Source of the DNA: JBOHPP01 sp050731755
GTDB taxonomy: Bacteria; Methylomirabilota; Methylomirabilia; Rokubacteriales; CSP1-6
Direction: 5' to 3'
Length of the DNA stretch: 13,839 nt
NCBI GenBank assembly: GCA_050731755.1
Contig: JBOHPP010000215.1
Coordinates: 1 to 13,839 of the forward strand
Shown: piece after piece, positions 5,821-12,711 of the stretch
Layout of the letters: every line of letters begins with the position of its first letter
Numbering within the stretch: the stretch's first letter is position 1
Position numbers and translations under genes: made by a program
The notes under the pieces: generated by a model
Seen by the model: the letters and a program-made list of their open reading frames with translations, nothing else
The model's database searches: none
What the model was told of the DNA's origin: nothing

Positions 5821-6947
5821 GGCTTTCGCAGCCGGTCCTGGAGCGCGCGCAGGATCCGCTCGGCCTGCTCGATGTTGCGCTTGGCGTCGGCGTGGCCGGG
5901 ATCGTACTCGAGCACGGCGCGCCAGTGAGCGATGGCCGCCTCCAACTGCTCCTCGCGGTACAGGCGGATGCCCTCGGCGTGGTGGGCCTGGATGGCGCGG
6001 GTCCGCGCCTGCTGCAGGAGCGCCGTCGTGTCCTTGTACTGGGGATCGAGCTTGGTCAGCTGGGTCAAGGCCCGGAACGAGTCGTCGTAGAGACCCGCGG
6101 CCAGGCTCTCCGCGCCGTAGGCGTAGAGGATCGACTTCTTGAGGTCGACCCACTCGGTGTGGCGCGGGTTGCCCTCCAGCAGCCGATCGACGCTGGCCAG
6201 CGCGATCGGGTACTCCTTGCGTTCGAGCGCGTCCTGGGTGTCGGCGAGCAGCGGGTTGATTTCGGTCGTCCCCAGCTCTTCGGGCGGGCCTTCGGGCGCC
6301 GCCTCGCGTGGCTCGTGGCGGACCGGCTCCGGGGTGGACGGCGCCGGCGACGGCGCTCGTGTCTCGGCCACACGCATCGGCAGCCCGGGGATCTCCGGGA
6401 TCTTGAGCCGTGTGCCCGCCACCAGCCGGGGATTGGCCGGCAGCCGGTTCGTCTCCCAGATGACCTCGGCCCGCGTTCGGTCGCCGTAGTAGCGCTGAGC
6501 GATCGACGACAGCGTCTCGCCGCGGGCCACCGTGTGGGTGACGTAGGCCACGTCCTTGACGTCGCGGAGCGCGGCGAATGCCGTCTTGTTCGCCGGGTCG
6601 AGCGCCAGCACCGTCAGGAAGTGGCGCCGAGCCTCCAGCGGCGCGCCGCGCTGCAGGGCCTCCTGGCCGAGGCGAAGCCGTCGGGTCAGAGCGGCGTCCA
6701 GGCGGGCGGCCACACGCGCCTGACCTTCTCGCGCCTCCGCATCGCGCGGATCGACGGTAAGCGCAATCTTCCACTCGTCGAGCGCGCGGCGCAGCTCTCC
6801 GCTGCGCTCGAGGGCCAGGGCCTTCTGGCGGTGGCCGGCGACCAGCTCATGCACCCGGGTGGTCGAGGGCGCCCCCGGGAGGGCGAGGGTGCAGGCCCCC
6901 AGGCCCACGCTCGCCGTCAGGATGGCCAGTCGGGCAACGCGGCTCAC
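5817..6947 (-). CDS. TPR-LysM-TPR lipoprotein
   Basis: 376 residues. The N-terminus is a lipoprotein signal (MSRVARLAILTASVGLGAC) with the lipobox LGAC and lipidated Cys19, so it is predicted to be membrane-anchored in the envelope. A TPR-like helical region follows (about 30-130, with YxxAL-type helices such as ELRRALDEWKIALTVDP). Next is a good LysM peptidoglycan-binding domain at about 136-184 (HTVARGETLSSIAQRYYGD ... AGTRLKIP), then a Pro-rich linker and a second TPR block (about 222-376, e.g. LEAAIAHWRAVLEYDPGHADA). The GTG start overlaps the deacetylase stop as GTGA and has an AGAGG-type ribosome site. It probably scaffolds proteins at the cell wall; a specific partner cannot be named. 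Confidence 0.9.
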   Translation of the reverse strand: MSRVARLAILTASVGLGACTLALPGAPSTTRVHELVAGHRQKALALERSGELRRALDEWKIALTVDPRDAEAREGQARVAARLDAALTRRLRLGQEALQRGAPLEARRHFLTVLALDPANKTAFAALRDVKDVAYVTHTVARGETLSSIAQRYYGDRTRAEVIWETNRLPANPRLVAGTRLKIPEIPGLPMRVAETRAPSPAPSTPEPVRHEPREAAPEGPPEELGTTEINPLLADTQDALERKEYPIALASVDRLLEGNPRHTEWVDLKKSILYAYGAESLAAGLYDDSFRALTQLTKLDPQYKDTTALLQQARTRAIQAHHAEGIRLYREEQLEAAIAHWRAVLEYDPGHADAKRNIEQAERILRALQDRLRKP

Positions 6948-7975
6948 GGACCTGCCTCTGGGGGCAGCGACTCCTGGTGGAAGACGGTCAGGTTCCGCGC
7001 GAACTCTTCCAGGGTCATCTCGGCGTAGATCTGGCTCCGGTGGATCCGCAACGGGTGCACGAACGAGGGGTTGCCTTCCCGCCGGACCGAGAAGGCGGCG
7101 ACGTAGCCGTGCTCCCGGACCTTGTCGGCGACGTCGTCGTCGTGGGCGCCGTAGGGGTAGGCCAGGACCCGCGGTTCGCGGCCCAGACGCGCCTTGAAGA
7201 GCTGGAGCGGCGTGGCCAGCTCCCCCTGCATCCGTCGGGTGAAGGCCTCCATGGGCTCCCCGGCTCGGCGCCGCAGATCACTATGCGTCTTGGAATGGGC
7301 GCCGATGGTGAAGCCCTCGTCGGCCAGGCGGCGCAGATCGTCCCAATCCATCGCGTTGCTGCCGCTGCTCACGTAGTCGGTGTAGACGAACAGGGTGGCG
7401 GTGAAGCCGAGCTTCCTGAGCAACGGGTAGCCGTGGCGGAGGAACGACTTGTAGCCGTCGTCGAACGTCAGCACCACGCTCTTGCGGGGCAGCTGGCGTC
7501 CCAGCGTCGTGTACTCGATGAGGTCTTCGAGCCGGATCACCCGGTAGCCCGCGCGCTTGAGGTAGCGCATCTGCTCTTCGAACGCCGAAGCGGCGATGAC
7601 CAGCCGGCCCCGGGCCTGGGCCCCGATGTTGTGGTACACGAGGACAGGGACGAGCTGATAGCCCCGCGCCGACACGCCGGCCGGGGTCCAGGGCCGCTTG
7701 GGGATCACCACCTCCTGGCCGCGCGCGAACTCGCTGCGCTCGTTGTAGTCGGCGATCATCCACGCCTTGGCCGGGTCGCCCAGGAAGCGGGCGGCCAGTC
7801 GTTCGGGCGTGTCGCGCCAGCGCGCGAAGGTGACGATGAAGTCCTCGGACTCGAACACCTCGCTGCTGGGCGCCGGCGACGGCTTGGCCGCCGACGGAGC
7901 CGGCGTCACCGTCGGGGCGCAGGCGGCCAGGACCAGCGCCGCGCTGGCAGCGAGGGCGGGCAGGCGCCTTCTCAT
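6944..7975 (-). CDS. Polysaccharide deacetylase (NodB domain) lipoprotein with an N-terminal LysM-like segment
   Basis: 343 residues. The N-terminus carries a lipoprotein signal with lipobox LAAC and Cys19, then a Pro/Ala/Ser linker. Residues about 48-93 (DTPERLAARFLGDPAKAW ... RGQEVVIPK) resemble a diverged LysM domain. The NodB carbohydrate esterase 4 domain follows: LVYHNIG (112-118), TFDDGY (170-175; catalytic and metal Asp172/173), HSKTH (His227 and His231 metal ligands), the YPYG motif (273-276) and a late His312 in RIHRSQI. It should remove N-acetyl groups from peptidoglycan or an exported polysaccharide at the envelope. The ATG overlaps the cyclase stop by 4 bases (ATGA) and the stop overlaps the LysM gene, so the genes are co-translated. 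The true polymer substrate is unknown. Confidence 0.93.
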   Translation of the reverse strand: MRRRLPALAASAALVLAACAPTVTPAPSAAKPSPAPSSEVFESEDFIVTFARWRDTPERLAARFLGDPAKAWMIADYNERSEFARGQEVVIPKRPWTPAGVSARGYQLVPVLVYHNIGAQARGRLVIAASAFEEQMRYLKRAGYRVIRLEDLIEYTTLGRQLPRKSVVLTFDDGYKSFLRHGYPLLRKLGFTATLFVYTDYVSSGSNAMDWDDLRRLADEGFTIGAHSKTHSDLRRRAGEPMEAFTRRMQGELATPLQLFKARLGREPRVLAYPYGAHDDDVADKVREHGYVAAFSVRREGNPSFVHPLRIHRSQIYAEMTLEEFARNLTVFHQESLPPEAGP

Positions 7976-9366
7976 TTGCGGCGCACGACCTCGTACACCT
8001 CGATCTCCTCCTCCTTGCCCTTGAGCCGCACGACGCCGAGCGGCCGGGCCTCGACGAGGTCCTTCACGTCGCGGTAGGTCCGCCCGCTGATCAGGATCTG
8101 CATCGGCTTGGCGATGGACTCGAGCCGCGAGGCGAGATTGACGCTGTCGCCGATGACGGTGTACTCCATGCGCTCCTCGGTCCCCACCGTGCCGGCGATC
8201 GCCTCCCCGGTGCTGACGCCGATACCGACCGTGATGGGATCCTTGCCCTCGCGGATCCGGCGCGCGCTGAGCCGCTCGATCCCCTCCCGCATGACCAGCG
8301 CCGTGCGGACGGCCCGGGCGGGATGGTCGGGATGGGCGATGGGCGCGCCGAAGATGGCCATCACGGCATCGCCCAGGAACTTGTCGAGCGTGCCCTCGTG
8401 CCGGATGGTGGCCTCGATCATCAGATCGTAGAGGTCGTTGAGCAGCAGCACGACCTCCTCCGGCGTCAGGCGCTCGGACAGCGGCGTGAAGCCGCGGACA
8501 TCGCAGAAGAGCACGGTGACCTCGCGGCGCTCGCCGGTGACGACGAGGTGCTCGGGATCCTTGAGCAGCTCCTCCACCACCTCGCGGGACACGTAGCGCG
8601 CGAAGGCGCGCTTGATCGTCTCCTTCTCGGCCAGGCTGCGCGCCATCTCGTTGAAGGAATCGATCAGCGAGCCGAGCTCGTCACGGGACCGGACGGCCAG
8701 GCGCACAGAGAGGTCGCCGGCGGCGATGGCCCGCGTGCCCTCGACCAGGCTCGAGATGGGGCGTGTCATCAGCGTGGCCAGCACCACGGTCCCCCCCAGG
8801 CCGGCCAGCAGAATGACGACGCTGATGCCCATCGTCTGGTTGCGCGTGTTGATGATCGCCCCGTCGATGGACTTGCGGCTGAACCCCACGTAGACCGAGC
8901 CCACCGCCACTTGCCGGAACGTGAGCGGGATGGCGAAGTCGATGATCTGCCCGCCCTCGGGCAGCGTGTACGTCTGGACCAGCGGCCGGTCGCCCAGGGG
9001 GGCGAGCTGCCCGGGCCGCTCGAGCGGGCGGCCGATGAGGCCGACGTCGGTGTGGGCGACGACCTTGTCCCCGTGATCGGCCACCACGACGTAGGCGACG
9101 TCGCCGTCCCGCATGGCGTCCTTCACGAGGAGATTGAGCGTCAGTTCGTCCTTGGTGAGCAGGGGATTCTTGGCGGCGTTGGCGAGGTTCTGGGCGATGG
9201 TGAGGCCGCGCTTGGTCATCTCGGCGACCAGGCTGCGCTCGGCGCGGTAGAGGAGGAACGCGCTGAGGAGCAGCACGGTGACCAGTAACAGCCCGGTGAT
9301 GAGCAGACCGAGCTTGAGCTTCAGCGGCAGGCGCAGCCGCGCAGCAACGTGCGTTTCGGCGTTCAT
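7972..9366 (-). CDS. Membrane class III adenylate cyclase with periplasmic sensor and HAMP domain
   Basis: 464 residues. A first membrane helix (about 16-40, LKLGLLITGLLLVTVLLL) is followed by an extracytoplasmic sensor of about 135 residues with a CACHE-like pattern (DVAYVVVADHGDKVVAHT; GSVYVGFS). A second helix (about 179-200) leads to HAMP (about 201-250, RPISSLVEGTRAIAAGDL) and the cyclase domain (about 282-464). Catalytic residues are complete: metal Asp289 (FCDVRGFT) and Asp333, purine-selecting Lys329 (TLDKFLGD) and Asp407 (YTVIGDSVNLASRLE), and transition-state Asn410 and Arg414. The Lys/Asp pair indicates ATP, hence cAMP. The ATG has a GAGGGAG ribosome site 4 bases upstream. As first gene of the envelope group, it may tie an external signal to cell-wall modification. 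Confidence 0.95.
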   Translation of the reverse strand: MNAETHVAARLRLPLKLKLGLLITGLLLVTVLLLSAFLLYRAERSLVAEMTKRGLTIAQNLANAAKNPLLTKDELTLNLLVKDAMRDGDVAYVVVADHGDKVVAHTDVGLIGRPLERPGQLAPLGDRPLVQTYTLPEGGQIIDFAIPLTFRQVAVGSVYVGFSRKSIDGAIINTRNQTMGISVVILLAGLGGTVVLATLMTRPISSLVEGTRAIAAGDLSVRLAVRSRDELGSLIDSFNEMARSLAEKETIKRAFARYVSREVVEELLKDPEHLVVTGERREVTVLFCDVRGFTPLSERLTPEEVVLLLNDLYDLMIEATIRHEGTLDKFLGDAVMAIFGAPIAHPDHPARAVRTALVMREGIERLSARRIREGKDPITVGIGVSTGEAIAGTVGTEERMEYTVIGDSVNLASRLESIAKPMQILISGRTYRDVKDLVEARPLGVVRLKGKEEEIEVYEVVRRK

Positions 9367-9381
9367 CCCGCTCCCTCAACG

Positions 9382-9387
9382 ACTTTA
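9382..9387 (-). promoter_or_regulatory. Weak candidate -10 box for the cyclase operon
   Basis: The 214-base gap (9367-9580) between the DUF1116 gene and the cyclase gene holds no convincing gene or strong terminator. TAAAGT on the minus strand at 9387-9382 is the same hexamer as the pyr -10 box and lies about 16 bases before the cyclase ATG. No good -35 box is visible at 16-18 bases, so this is only a candidate; a promoter must nonetheless lie in this gap or further upstream. Confidence 0.25.
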
Positions 9388-9580
9388 GCGGCTGGGCCCC
9401 GCTTCGACGCCCACAAATTTGGCCCCTGGGCCGACGCCGTCCGGAGCGGCCGACGTACCCCCGCGCGCTGGGGCTGGGCGGCCACACTCACGCTGCGGGT
9501 GGTACCGGAGTTCGTCGTCGGCAGCGCCGTCGTGAGGCAAGCGCCGGGCGCCGCCACGCCCAACCTCGCGCCGGAGCGCT

Positions 9581-10993
9581 TCAGGAGTTGGCGAGGGCCA
9601 GGAGCGCGTGCTCGAAGCACGCCATCGGCGCGCGTACCACGCCCGCTCCGATCTGTCCGGTGCCGGCCCGGCGCCCCGCGATCCCGGTGTTGATCAGCGG
9701 GGCGACGCCGGTCTCGACCACCAGGCGCACGTCGATGCCCACCGGCGCTCCGCGCTCGTCGAGCGTGGGGATGCGGAAGTGCGGGTGCTCACCCATGCAG
9801 ATCTCGCGCGTCTCGGCGGTGGCGGCCAGGGCCTCGGCCATGCCGCCGGCGCCGACGAAGCGGGCGGCGCTCGGAGACGCGGCCATGGCGCCACCGCCGA
9901 GGCCGATGGTCTCGACGATTGCGCTGTCCCCCATGTCGGGGTTGGCGTCGGCGGCCGAGAATCCCGGGAAGTAGAGCCCGACCGGCGTCGGCACCGGCGC
10001 CGTGAACCAGCGATCACCCAGTCCCGACACCCGAATGCCGAACTCGGTCCCGTTCCGGGCCATGGTCGTGACCAGCGTGGAGTGGGCCACGCCGGTGGCC
10101 GGGTCGGCCAAGGCCTTGCCCGCCGCCATGGCCACGTTCAGGAAGAACTGATCGTTGCCGGCGAGGAACTCGGCCAGCCGAGCCACCGCGGCGTGCTTGC
10201 CGGCGGCCCGGGCCACGTGCGGCATGAGCGCGCGGGCCAGCAGGGCCGAGGCCGCCACGTTGCGTTGATGCATCTCGTCGCCCATGCGCAGCGCCTGCGC
10301 CATGAGAGGCCTGAGCGCGATGCCACCGGAGGCCCGAAGGGCGGCGCCCAGCAGCGGGCCGGCCTCGCTGGCCAGCCAGCGGAGACGGGCGATGACGCTC
10401 TCGTCGTTGGCGCCGAACCGGAGGACCTTGCCCAGGCCCTCGTTGATCGTGGCGTAGGCGCGGGCGCCGTACGCGCGATTTTCGACGACGAACACGGGCA
10501 TGGAGGAGGTGACGATGCCGGTCATCGGCCCCACGGCCTGCCGGTGATGACAGGGCTCGAGCCGCACGGCGCCCTCGGCCACCAGCGTGGCCGCTGCGTC
10601 GTCGTTGGCGGCCCAGCCCTCGTAACGGACGGCACACGCCGCGGCGGCGCGCATCGGCGCGCACATGCATGCCCACTCGACGGGCGGGCCGGCGTGGAGC
10701 ACCGTCCGCGGGGCCAGCCCGAGCGCTTCGGCTGCGGGCCGGCAATCGATCAGGACCGGCTCGCCTTCGACGAGGCGGCTCACGGCCTCGCGGTTCGCTA
10801 CCTCGACGAGGTCGCGGCGTGCCTGCAGGCGCTCGAGGGCGGTCAGCAGCCGCGGGTCGGCGCCGGCCGGCGGCCGCCACGCCACGTGGGTCACCGGCAC
10901 GCCGAGCCGTTCCAGCTCGTGGGCGAAGAGCTCGAGGCCGATGCTCAAGACCCGGGGTGCCGTGGCGAGCAGAGGGCGTGGGACGTCGTTCAT
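9581..10993 (-). CDS. DUF1116 / YlbE (AllG)-like protein
   Basis: 470 residues, within the range of E. coli YlbE/AllG and YahG. The N-terminal block (PRVLSIGLELFAHELERLG ... THVAWRPPAGADPRLL) is the CoA-ligase-like opening found in this family and in FdrA partners. The DUF1116 body then shows VLHAGPPVEWACMCAPMRAA (98-117), GWAANDDAA (127-135), PCHHRQAVGPMTGI (147-160), ENRAYG..AYATINEGLGKVLRFGAND (171-197), NGTEFGIR (314-321), PDMGDSAIVETIGLGG (352-367) and GIAGRRAGTGQIGAG at the C-terminus. E. coli AllG belongs to the oxamate carbamoyltransferase set with FdrA (AllF) and AllH, alongside a carbamate kinase; none of these is in the window. Start: ATG 10993, with GTG 10996 as an alternative; the ribosome site is weak. 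It looks like a single-gene unit. Confidence 0.88.
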   Translation of the reverse strand: MNDVPRPLLATAPRVLSIGLELFAHELERLGVPVTHVAWRPPAGADPRLLTALERLQARRDLVEVANREAVSRLVEGEPVLIDCRPAAEALGLAPRTVLHAGPPVEWACMCAPMRAAAACAVRYEGWAANDDAAATLVAEGAVRLEPCHHRQAVGPMTGIVTSSMPVFVVENRAYGARAYATINEGLGKVLRFGANDESVIARLRWLASEAGPLLGAALRASGGIALRPLMAQALRMGDEMHQRNVAASALLARALMPHVARAAGKHAAVARLAEFLAGNDQFFLNVAMAAGKALADPATGVAHSTLVTTMARNGTEFGIRVSGLGDRWFTAPVPTPVGLYFPGFSAADANPDMGDSAIVETIGLGGGAMAASPSAARFVGAGGMAEALAATAETREICMGEHPHFRIPTLDERGAPVGIDVRLVVETGVAPLINTGIAGRRAGTGQIGAGVVRAPMACFEHALLALANS

Positions 10994-11077
10994 CACGCGG
11001 GGTCGCGGCCGACCATAACATACTGGCGACGCCCTGGCGGCGCCGAGGCGGGCATGTAGAATGCAACGAAAGCCGCC
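10994..11077. promoter_or_regulatory. Divergent intergenic region with candidate -10 boxes
   Basis: This 84-base gap separates the divergent DUF1116 and plus-strand repair-type genes and must carry both promoters unless they lie inside coding sequence. It holds two AT-richer islands in GC-rich DNA. On the plus strand TAGAAT (11057-11062, five of six consensus bases) lies 15 bases before the ATG at 11078, implying a very short leader. On the minus strand TATGTT (11022-11017) could serve DUF1116. Neither has a convincing -35 box. Confidence 0.35.
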
Positions 11078-11716
11078 ATGGCGCGCATTTTCCTCCTGTC
11101 TCCGGCGAACTGTGCCGGTGTCCGGGCTCAGATCATCATGCAAGCCGGGGCCGGCTTCGAGCTGGCCCGGCGCCTGCGCGGGCCGCGGGGCGCACCGCTG
11201 GGGGAGATCTTCAGCTTCGTCAGCGGGCTCTATTTTCGGGGCAAGCTGGCGTACGCCCGGGCCTTCGCGGCGCCGCCGGACCCGGGCTGCCCCCTGACCG
11301 GCGAAGGCATCCTCGTCATCACCCCGGGAGCCGGCCTGCTGCCCCCGTCCACGGCAGTCACCCTCGCCGCGCTCCGCGCCTTCGCGCGCGTGCACGTGGA
11401 CCCCGCAGATCCGCGGTACCGGCGACCTCTGGTCGAGGCCGCTCGGATGGTGGCGCGGCAGATCGACGCCGCGTGCGACGTCGTTCTGCTGGGCAGCGTG
11501 GCGTCGACCAAGTACGTCGAGATCCTGTCCTCGCTGTTCGGCGAGCGGCTGAAGTTCCCGCCCGACTTCGTCGGCCGCGGCGACATGAGCCGCGGAGGCC
11601 TCATGCTCCGCTGCGTGGCGGCCGACACGGAGCTGCCCTATGTGCCCGTCGCCGGCGCCGCGGTGCGCGGGCCGCGGCCACCCCGGCTTTCGCCGCTGCG
11701 TCGGACGCCCGCGTGA
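11078..11716 (+). CDS. Unrecognised conserved-looking 212-residue protein upstream of the polymerase-ligase pair
   Basis: I cannot assign a function. The protein is soluble, with no signal peptide or membrane segment. It begins MARIFLLSPANCAGVRAQ, a beta strand followed by a loop. Motif-like stretches are EIFSFVSGLYFRGKLAYARAF (about 47-67), VITPGAGLLPP (about 78-88), VDPADPRYRRPL (about 106-117), VVLLGSVASTKYVEIL (about 134-149) and FPPDFVGRGDMSRGGLMLRCV (about 159-179). Glycine-rich loops after beta strands suggest a nucleotide- or sugar-phosphate-binding alpha/beta fold, but this is a guess. The Arg/Pro-rich tail after about 190 looks disordered. The stop overlaps the polymerase GTG as GTGA, so it is likely co-translated with, and functionally tied to, the repair enzymes. 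The ATG at 11078 has only a weak ribosome site. Confidence 0.82.
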   Translation: MARIFLLSPANCAGVRAQIIMQAGAGFELARRLRGPRGAPLGEIFSFVSGLYFRGKLAYARAFAAPPDPGCPLTGEGILVITPGAGLLPPSTAVTLAALRAFARVHVDPADPRYRRPLVEAARMVARQIDAACDVVLLGSVASTKYVEILSSLFGERLKFPPDFVGRGDMSRGGLMLRCVAADTELPYVPVAGAAVRGPRPPRLSPLRRTPA

Positions 11717-12711
11717 GCCGGCCCGCGACTCGCGAGCATCACCCGGCGAGGCGACAAGCGCGGACCCGGACGGCCACTCGCGCCCGCGTTCCCGGCGTGT
11801 CGATCCCTCGGGACCGCGATCACGCCGTGCTCGAGATGGCCGGGCGCCGGGTGCAGCTCACGAACCTCCGAAAGCCGTTCTGGCCGGAGGTCGGGCTCGT
11901 CAAGGGCGACCTTCTCCAGTATTACGCCGACGTTGCGCCGGTGCTGTTGCCCCACGTGCGGGACCGCGCCATGGTGATGCGACGCTACCCCGATGGTGCC
12001 AGTGGTCCGTCCTTCTTCATGAAGCGCGCCCCCACGCCACGACCCGAGTGGATCGAGCTCTGCAGCATCGCTCACGCCTCGGGCAACGTGATCGATTTCC
12101 CTCTGGTCCAGGACGTGCCCTCCTTGCTCTGGCTGGTCAACCTCGGCTGCATCGATCTCAACCAGTGGTACGCCCGCTGCGACGACGTCGACCGTCCCGA
12201 CTACCTGCACTTCGACCTCGATCCGGGCACGGCGCCCTTCGAGCAGGTGATCGAGGCCGCCTTCGTGCTCCAGGAGGCGCTCGCCGCGCTGCGGATGCCC
12301 AACTACGTCAAGACCACCGGCTCTCGCGGCCTCCACCTCTACGTGCCTATCGTGCGTGGTCCCCTGCAGAAGCAGGTGTGGACGGTGGCCAACGCGCTGG
12401 CCCAGGAGCTGGCGGGACGTCATCCTCACGTCCTCACCGCCGAGTACCGGGTGGCCAAGCGTCCGGACCGGCGGGTTCTCATCGATTACAACCAGAACGC
12501 CTGGGGACGGACGCTGGCCTCCGTGTACTCCGTGCGGCCCCACCCGCGCGCCAGCGTGTCGACGCCGATCACCTGGGCCGAGCTCCGCCGCGGGGTGAAG
12601 ACGGAGGACTTCCGCCTCGACAATGTACGCGCCCGCCTCGCCGCCGTCGGAGACCTCTGGGCCCCGCTGCTTGCCGCGCGTGGCCGCTTCGATCTCCGGA
12701 GGCTCGAGTGA
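11713..12711 (+). CDS. ligD: Stand-alone LigD-type DNA polymerase/primase (Prim-Pol, AEP superfamily)
   Basis: 332 residues from GTG 11713; only the polymerase module of LigD is present. It opens with a basic, Arg-rich stretch (about 10-28), then the LigD Pol pattern LTNLRKPFWPE (49-59), KGDLLQYYADVAPVLLPH (64-81), FFMKRAPTPRPEW (101-113) and NVIDFPLVQD (125-134). Metal-binding catalytic residues are present: HFDLDPG with Asp168 and Asp170, SRGLHLYVPI with His208, and LIDYNQN with Asp258. This family fills gaps and adds ribonucleotides during end joining or excision repair. The start overlaps the previous stop (GTGA) but has no clear ribosome site; GTG 11797 would remove the basic leader and is an alternative. 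The wording ARCDDVDRPDYLHFDLDP is closer to the stand-alone Prim-PolC/PolD type, as I recall it, than to fused LigD. Confidence 0.93.
   Translation: MSRPATREHHPARRQARTRTATRARVPGVSIPRDRDHAVLEMAGRRVQLTNLRKPFWPEVGLVKGDLLQYYADVAPVLLPHVRDRAMVMRRYPDGASGPSFFMKRAPTPRPEWIELCSIAHASGNVIDFPLVQDVPSLLWLVNLGCIDLNQWYARCDDVDRPDYLHFDLDPGTAPFEQVIEAAFVLQEALAALRMPNYVKTTGSRGLHLYVPIVRGPLQKQVWTVANALAQELAGRHPHVLTAEYRVAKRPDRRVLIDYNQNAWGRTLASVYSVRPHPRASVSTPITWAELRRGVKTEDFRLDNVRARLAAVGDLWAPLLAARGRFDLRRLE
12698..12702 (+). promoter_or_regulatory. Shine-Dalgarno of the DNA ligase gene
   Basis: GGAGG inside the last polymerase codons lies 5 bases before GTG 12708. It fixes the ligase start at that GTG, which overlaps the polymerase stop (GTGA), and argues against one continuous polypeptide. 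Confidence 0.7.

Noticed and set aside
4315..5928. Plus-strand 537-codon open frame opposite pyrR, the pyr leader and the amidohydrolase
   Set aside because: It covers two recognisable minus-strand proteins and the pyr promoter and leader. Its translation is rich in Gly/Arg/Asp/Val without any family motif.
5821..6774. Upstream extension of the amidohydrolase frame to an ATG at 6774 (742 codons)
   Set aside because: The extension reads the LysM lipoprotein gene in another frame and gives low-complexity Arg/Pro/Ala sequence. Family similarity begins only at about 5820.
9367..9580. Possible small gene or terminator between DUF1116 and the cyclase
   Set aside because: The available frames (e.g. 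9363-9620 minus) lack a good ribosome site and any motif. The GC palindromes, such as GGCCC-CT-GGGCC at 9421-9432, have loops too small or no T-run for a terminator.
10994..11395. N-terminal extension of the DUF1116 frame to 11395 (604 codons)
   Set aside because: It would overlap the divergent 212-residue gene in antisense and would delete the intergenic promoter region. Family sequence starts near ATG 10993.
11640..12707. Upstream extension of the ligase frame (722 codons) suggesting a fused protein
   Set aside because: That frame is out of phase with the polymerase gene and yields Arg/Pro-rich nonsense. The true ligase start is GTG 12708 with GGAGG upstream.
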